Below, one piece after another: positions 58,756 to 64,000 of a DNA stretch of 64,000 bases; the stretch's first letter is position 1; each line of letters begins with the position of its first letter. A program made the position numbers and the translations under genes. The DNA is from Sepioteuthis lessoniana (lineage: Eukaryota; Mollusca; Cephalopoda; Myopsida; Loliginidae): NCBI GenBank assembly GCA_963585895.1, contig OY757911.1, forward strand, positions 63,268,807-63,332,806, given 5' to 3'. The notes under the pieces are model-generated. The model searched no databases. It saw only the letters and a program-made list of their open reading frames with translations, and was not told the origin of the DNA.

Positions 58756-59505
58756 TATAGGATTTATACTCCTATATTTTAAAATGGCCGTTATGCCACT
58801 TGTTCCTGAAACAAAGATGGCGGACGTCAGTAAACTAATCACTCGGGAACCTATTGGCCAGCAGTCAACCGCCACTCTCTGCAACCATTCTCATCCTTGT
58901 TATACTTTTTCGGTGAGACTTTTTCCAGTCTCGAACACAGAAATTTCGTCAAAACACAGAAAGAAACAAACAACCAACATGGGAGAAGACAAGTTCCTCC
59001 TAATATACATTATTAAAATTCTGTAGAGGTACTATTTACCAACCCCTCCGCTCGGGCGGGATATGACACAAGGTTAATTTTTAAGCGGAGTTTAACAGGT
59101 TTGAATTCAGAGTTTTCCTTCTCCTAGACTAGTTGCCTAACCAAGGCTGAAGAACCTAGTCTGTCCTACTATTTACCCATAGCTGGAGGGAGAATAATTG
59201 GAAATAAAATTCTGTAGAGGTACTTAATCAACGTCTATTTTAATCTACAGGAGACTTTTATCATTTAGTCTTCTTTTCTTAGTATTCGTGTTAGTTACAC
59301 ACTCACTCACACAAAGGAATATTTAACAGACAGTAGTAGAATACTCATAATGTTTTAAAATATTTCATTTAATGCACTTGTTGATATACAAATTTAATTT
59401 TGTTTATACTGCTTTGTTTTAAATGTATTTTTTGTACGCGTTGTTTCACATCTTTACTTCATTTGCCTTTTTTAAATATAAACAAGCAAACAGTCACCCT
59501 CTACA
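58756..59505 (+). mobile_element. LTR-like element, copy 2
   Basis: Collinear with 11200-11934 (TATAGGATTTATACTCCTAT, AAGATGGCGGAC, CTCGGGAACC, TTGTTTTAAATGTATTTTTT, CAGTCACCCTCTACA). It is enlarged by a SINE-C at 59034-59204. No matching direct repeat was seen at its ends. Confidence 0.6.
59034..59204 (-). mobile_element. SINE-C, 5'-truncated, with 20-bp TSD
   Basis: The 171-bp copy lacks the tRNA head. The exact 20-bp repeat TAAAATTCTGTAGAGGTACT flanks it at 59014-59033 and 59205-59224, so it inserted in this short form. Confidence 0.92.
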
Positions 59506-59633
59506 AGCCATTTTCGTTACCGAAATAAAACAAAACAAAACAAATCTCCCTATAGAATATAAACACTTAACAATAAAATAGAATTGCTAACATGCAATTT
59601 AAACAGCAACAAACAATTCTGTACAGTTGGTTT

Positions 59634-59860
59634 GATCTCTTTGGTTAATGGCATATCAGTCTTTGTGGGTTAGCTAATGCCAAAGAAATCCTTGTCGAAG
59701 AATAGCAATAATACTATTTAACCCCGTTAGCTGGGAAAATAAGGGAGTTCATATCTTTTCTTAAAGTTTAAGTCCGAAAGTGAACGTAATAGCATGACTG
59801 GAGTTCGAACTCGCTTACTTCGAGGTGCAATCCAACCATTATACTATTTCCCTCTGTAAC
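59634..59860 (-). mobile_element. SINE-B, diverged
   Basis: Tail TTTGGTTAATGGCATATCAG at the left; GAACTCGCTTACTTCG and CCAACCATTATACTATTTCC at the right. Confidence 0.75.
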
Positions 59861-59864
59861 AAGG

Positions 59865-61215
59865 AAACGTGTTACAATTATCTCAGTTCAAAATGTCACT
59901 GTTCTGTTTTTTGTGTGTTTGTTTTATTGTGTTTTTTTTTTTTTTGGTTTTTGTGAGAGGGAGTTGTACTTATATTCGTAACGCTTTCAAGATGAAGGTA
60001 GAAGAAAGATTCATTCTTTTATAAATCGTTGCTCGCCACTAATGGAAGTGCGATCTCGCTAAAGCCTTAAAATATACGCCTGTTTTCCATAGTGTCTAAA
60101 ACTCAACTCTTCCTTTCTTTTATCTAATTCGTACGTGACTGTCTACCACTAAGCACAAGGACTCACTAGTCGTTTCTCATACATTCTCCTGGCCGAGGAA
60201 CCGAACGTTGACCTGTCATCTGTCAATCAATCCTGCACAAATATTCACCACGTTCAGCAGGTTGAAAGAAGCCATAGCGACATACAAAGGTATTCAAAAT
60301 AGTTCAATGACAATTAGATAAATGCGTCTTACACAATTTCTTGAAAATTGTTCATATTGACCAATTTTAAAGATTACGTTGTCTCTTATATACATAAATG
60401 AAATATGTCAAATTCCTTAACTTTATTCAATTAGAATTGGTATCAATATCATTTGAGGTAAACTATCCGTTAATTTTGTACCAAGTTCTTATACTATTTT
60501 ATATATAAATAGATGCTTTATTTTTTATATTAAAATTCAAAGCAAGGCATAAAGTAATCTCCAATTGTTCATATTTAAAACCTGCAATCTGCGAGAGCAG
60601 ATGTTCTTAGCATTGACAGGGAAATAAGAACAATGTATTCCGGTTGATTCAATAAAGGGTGTGATTAGAAATTCTGTAATGGTTGTAGACTTTGATAGAC
60701 ACCTGTTGAAGGCTAATGAGTGTAAGGTTCGAAAGGTATGAGAACGAAGGACGCAAGTTTTGTCAAACTTTATCGGTTGGAAGACACGAAGAACAAGTCT
60801 TGTGGTATTGGTACACTATTAGTTGGTGTTGGTACACTATCAGTTGGCTTAATAGTTCATGTAAGATTTCTGCTAAATCTTCAATATTCGGCGCTGTTCA
60901 CTTCAATATCATGTTTCTTTCTAGAAAATAAACATGAATTTCATCCCGGGTTTTTATTCAACTACACAATTAAATGGGTAATTTATCATTTTTTAAGTTA
61001 AACATTAAAACAAAACTTTGAAGCAATATCTAATTACCTATATCTAAAATATCTTTATTCTTTAAAAAAGCAGGTATTTATATTGGACTAATTTGAAGAG
61101 AAAACGAATAAAAACCTAATCGAATACAACTCTGTAATTACTTAATTTTGTTTTAAAGTTATTCAGTTGAAGTACCGTATTCAACAACTAATGGTCGTCC
61201 ATTTCAGGGATTTTA
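59865..61215. other. Spacer, no gene seen
   Basis: T-run at 59931-59945. A short direct repeat TTGGTACACTAT(T/C)AGTTGG lies at 60809-60847. Nothing else recognised. Confidence 0.45.
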
Positions 61216-61216
61216 T

Positions 61217-61560
61217 TTTAAAGGACAAGTTACCACCCTTAAAACGCTTAAACTAGCTTTATGCAGTGTGGTAAGATCTTGTTCAATTTCTTTTCACTGT
61301 CTGAATTCTGCTCACTGATTCAGCGATTTTGTGGTTCAGTTTAAAATACTTCTTCAAAATTATCAAAATCTCACTACCTATATCCCCAATTATTTCATTT
61401 GGTGGGGTCAGTTTCTCCTCTGCTTTGCATTTTAAAACATATTGAACATCAATTTCTGGTTTTAATTTCAAGTGACTAGTCACAACCTTTAAAACTCTCT
61501 AATCAGTCTTATGCAGTATGGTCAGATAGTATTTTCTTTCCTTACACTTCCGAATGCTGA
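61217..61560. repeat. Diverged direct repeat, two units about 250 bp apart
   Basis: Segments near 61228-61275 and 61480-61528 share CCTTTAAAAC-like sequence and CTTTATGCAGTGTGGTAAGA / CTTATGCAGTATGGTCAGAT at roughly three quarters identity. Confidence 0.45.
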
Positions 61561-62330
61561 AATTCAAGACAAAACCAGCTCATTCGTTTCGGAACAAGTG
61601 AAAATTTATTTCAAGTTTCGTCACAATGAAAATAAGGGAATAAGATATACTAATAACATTAGTAGTGGTACTAGTTTTGTGGCTAGATTGTTTTCGGTTC
61701 GCTTAGTTTCTCCTGCAAAACAATCTAAAACCCACGTTGGGTTTGTTTTTAAGAAAATATTAATCAACTTTTGATCGTCACTGTATCAGTCACGGATCAG
61801 CTTTACAAAGGAACACAAAACTAAACTCATTCCAGAATACACACGAACTGTCGTTTTCATTTACACTTTAATCAATCCTGGTGAGGGAACGTGTGACATG
61901 TTGCTCTTCTGGATAGCGGATGAAATCTTGAGCGCTGGTCAGTTTACCCCTCATTCTGTGTCTAACGGCCAACTGTTAACTCTTTCGACAACCGTTCCTG
62001 GTGACCCACTACTACTTAATACCCAAGATTCGAACTCCTACTGCACTTCTTGCGACCAACCAGATTGGATGGTGAGTCCAATGGCCAACGCAATCGCCAT
62101 TGATCTAATTCCCGACGTCTCCTTTGAACATATGTACTCACGACTTCAGAAAAAGAAAACTACCCGACACACACAAAAAAAAAAACTTTAAAAGTTATAT
62201 CTCTATCAACTGGGCTCTGACCGTTCAAGAGCTAAAGATTTCATTTTATCGCTATCATTAAAAGTAATAAACCTTTTATTCCAATCGAGAAATCCTTTTC
62301 TTGATATTCTATCATCTATTAAAATCTTCC
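61561..62330. other. Spacer, unknown ORF of 97 codons
   Basis: The frame 61898-62191 is more GC-balanced than its surroundings and has three Cys-Asp-type positions (CTSCDQPDW), but no domain was recognised. It may belong to the 5' part of the following LINE or be chance. Confidence 0.25.
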
Positions 62331-64000
62331 GACTTTCTAAACTTTCTTAGCTATCCTTTTGATACCACTATAAACACAGCGAAATGCATTCCAACAAAAC
62401 TCAAAACTAAATATAGAGTCCCATGGGAAACTTTAGCGGTGAGAGAAAAACGTGCACTAGTGAAAACAGCCTCCAAAAACTATCAAAAAAACCAACAAAC
62501 ACAAATGCCTTAAAACTAAAAACGGCACAATATCAATTAGCAGGCATATATATAAAGGAACAGACAGAATACATTCAAAATCAGATAGATAAGATTAGAG
62601 ACTCGGTGGAAGATAGACAATCTAGGATAGCCTGGCAAACAATAAACGAAGTGAGTAGAAGAAAGAACACAGCCAAAGCAAAACTAAAAGCAGCAAACCA
62701 ACAAGAAAGAATAAAACTGTGGAAACAGCACTTCGAAAACTTACTAGGAAACCCTCCGAAAATAACACATGAACCAATCACCAGAATAATTAGCAAACAA
62801 TTAGACATTAAACTAGGACCGTTCACACAAGAAGAACTCGACTTGGTTCTCAGAAAAATTAAAAATAGGAAAGCTGCAGGGCTGGACGAAATTCCCCCGG
62901 AAGTATGGAAGACCAGACAATTCGACGACATACTGCTCCGACACTGCAACGCAGTATACAATCAAAATCCGATAGATAGATGGATGAAGGGATGCATACT
63001 CCCCTTCCCTAAAAAGGGGGACCTCGGATTAGCCAAAAACTACCGAGGCATAACACTTACATCCATAGCAGCCAAAATCTACAATGCCCTACTACGAAAC
63101 CGCATAGAACCCAAAATCGACAACATACTTAGAAAAAACCAAAATGGCTTCCGAAGAAATAGATCCACGACCTCACAAATATTAACCCTCCGTAGAATCC
63201 TTGAAGGTGTACGGGCAAAAAACCTACAAGCGACATTAATATTTGTTGACTTTACCAAGGCTTTCGATTCCATTCACAGGGGAAAGATGGAACAAATCCT
63301 ACTAGCGTACGGCATACCTAAAGAAACCGTAGCGGCAATAACGATTCTCTATAGAAACACTAAAGTACGATCACCAGATGGAGACACAGAATACTTCGAC
63401 ATTGTAGCAGGAGTACTACAAGGGGACACGCTGGCCCCGTACCTCTTTATCATTTGTCTAGACTACGTACTTAGAACATCGATTGACAAAATCAGAGAGA
63501 ATGGCTTCGAACTGACGAAGAAAAGAAGCAGAAGGTACCCTGCAACAACAATTACCGACGCCGACTACGCCGATGACATAGCGATACTGGCAAATACACC
63601 TGACCAAGCCGAAACACTACTGCATAGTTTGGAACGAGCAGCAGCAAGCATAGGCCTCTATGTTAATGCACACAAAACGGAATATATGTGCTATAATCAA
63701 ACGGGGGACATCTCCACTCTAGAAGGAACCCCTCTTAAACTAGTAGACAAATTCACTTACCTAGGAAGCAGCGTCGAATCAACCGAAAAGGACATCGAAA
63801 CGAGGTTAACGAAAGCATGGACAGCTATCAATAGGCTATCGATTATATGGAAATCAGACCTAACCGATAAAATGAAACGCAGCTTCTTCCAGGCAGCGGT
63901 CACATCGATACTGCTATATGGATGCACTACATGGACGCTAACAAAACGGCTGGAGAAGAAGCTAGACGGCAATTACACAAGAATGCTACGTGCAATCTTA
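62330..64000 (+). pseudogene. RTE-like LINE with almost intact reverse transcriptase, runs off the window
   Basis: From about 62392 one frame reads KYRVPWETLAVREKRALVKT; one base is missing in the A/C run near 62490 and the protein continues in another frame without a stop from 62498 to the window end (500 codons). In that frame: KAAGLDEIPPEVWK (fingers), GCILPFPKKGD, NYRGITLTSIAAKIYN, QNGFRRNRSTTSQIL, FVDFTKAFDSI (first catalytic Asp), AGVLQGDTLAPYLF, YADDIAILANT at 63566-63598 (catalytic Asp pair), HKTEYMCYN, FTYLGSS, then LLYGCTTWTLTKRLEKKLDG. It is the least damaged transposon protein in the window. No endonuclease domain was recognised upstream, so it is probably 5'-truncated. The clade is inferred. 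Confidence 0.85.

Noticed and set aside
60689-60735. Possible 47-bp fifth exon of the protease (frame fits phase 1, reads DFDRHLLKANECKVRK)
   Set aside because: The acceptor lacks a pyrimidine tract, the peptide is too short and not clearly S1-like, and it ends without the expected downstream motifs.

Overview
This is an AT-rich eukaryotic (animal) window. Introns with GT-AG borders, many tRNA-derived SINEs, AT and GATA microsatellites, mariner transposons and decayed non-LTR retrotransposons rule out a microbe. The repeat types and the large repeat-filled introns fit a mollusc, most likely a coleoid cephalopod such as an octopus. That placement is an inference from repeat style and is not proven by any single marker.

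One host gene can be reconstructed. It lies on the + strand as four coding exons (26240-26933, 27899-28070, 37073-37175, 52097-52268) whose reading phases join exactly (1, 2, 0, 1). It encodes a secreted protein: signal peptide, one six-cysteine chitin-binding type-2 (peritrophin-A/CBM14) domain, an acidic Tyr-rich linker, and the first part of a trypsin-fold S1 serine protease with the catalytic His and Asp. The exon(s) carrying the catalytic Ser were not found before the window ends. The introns are 965, 9,002 and 14,921 bp and are crowded with transposons.

Almost everything else is mobile DNA. (1) An RTE-like LINE has copies at 1-1272, 23297-24271 and about 62330-64000; the last is nearly intact and runs off the window. 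(2) An R2-superfamily-like LINE (C-terminal CCHC plus restriction-like endonuclease motif) has about a dozen degenerate copies, including three head to tail at 52968-57538. (3) Several SINE-like families: 'SINE-A' and 'SINE-B' share a 3' tail, while 'SINE-C', 'SINE-D' and 'SINE-G' have different ends. Exact target-site duplications fix the borders of many copies. (4) Two mariner deletion derivatives (DD37D-type and DD34D-type) sit 184 bp apart in intron 2. (5) There is a solo LTR, a second LTR-like family with two copies, and a 586-bp MITE. The family letters are labels used only in this annotation.

The most unusual signal is on the minus strand at 48352-48396, inside intron 3. It has the complete conserved core of a type I hammerhead ribozyme, enclosed in a longer imperfect inverted repeat, as seen in Penelope-like elements and retrozymes. 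Other points of note are a protease activation site without Arg/Lys, a duplicated exon edge with a second splice donor, and a tandem duplication that captured a SINE breakpoint.
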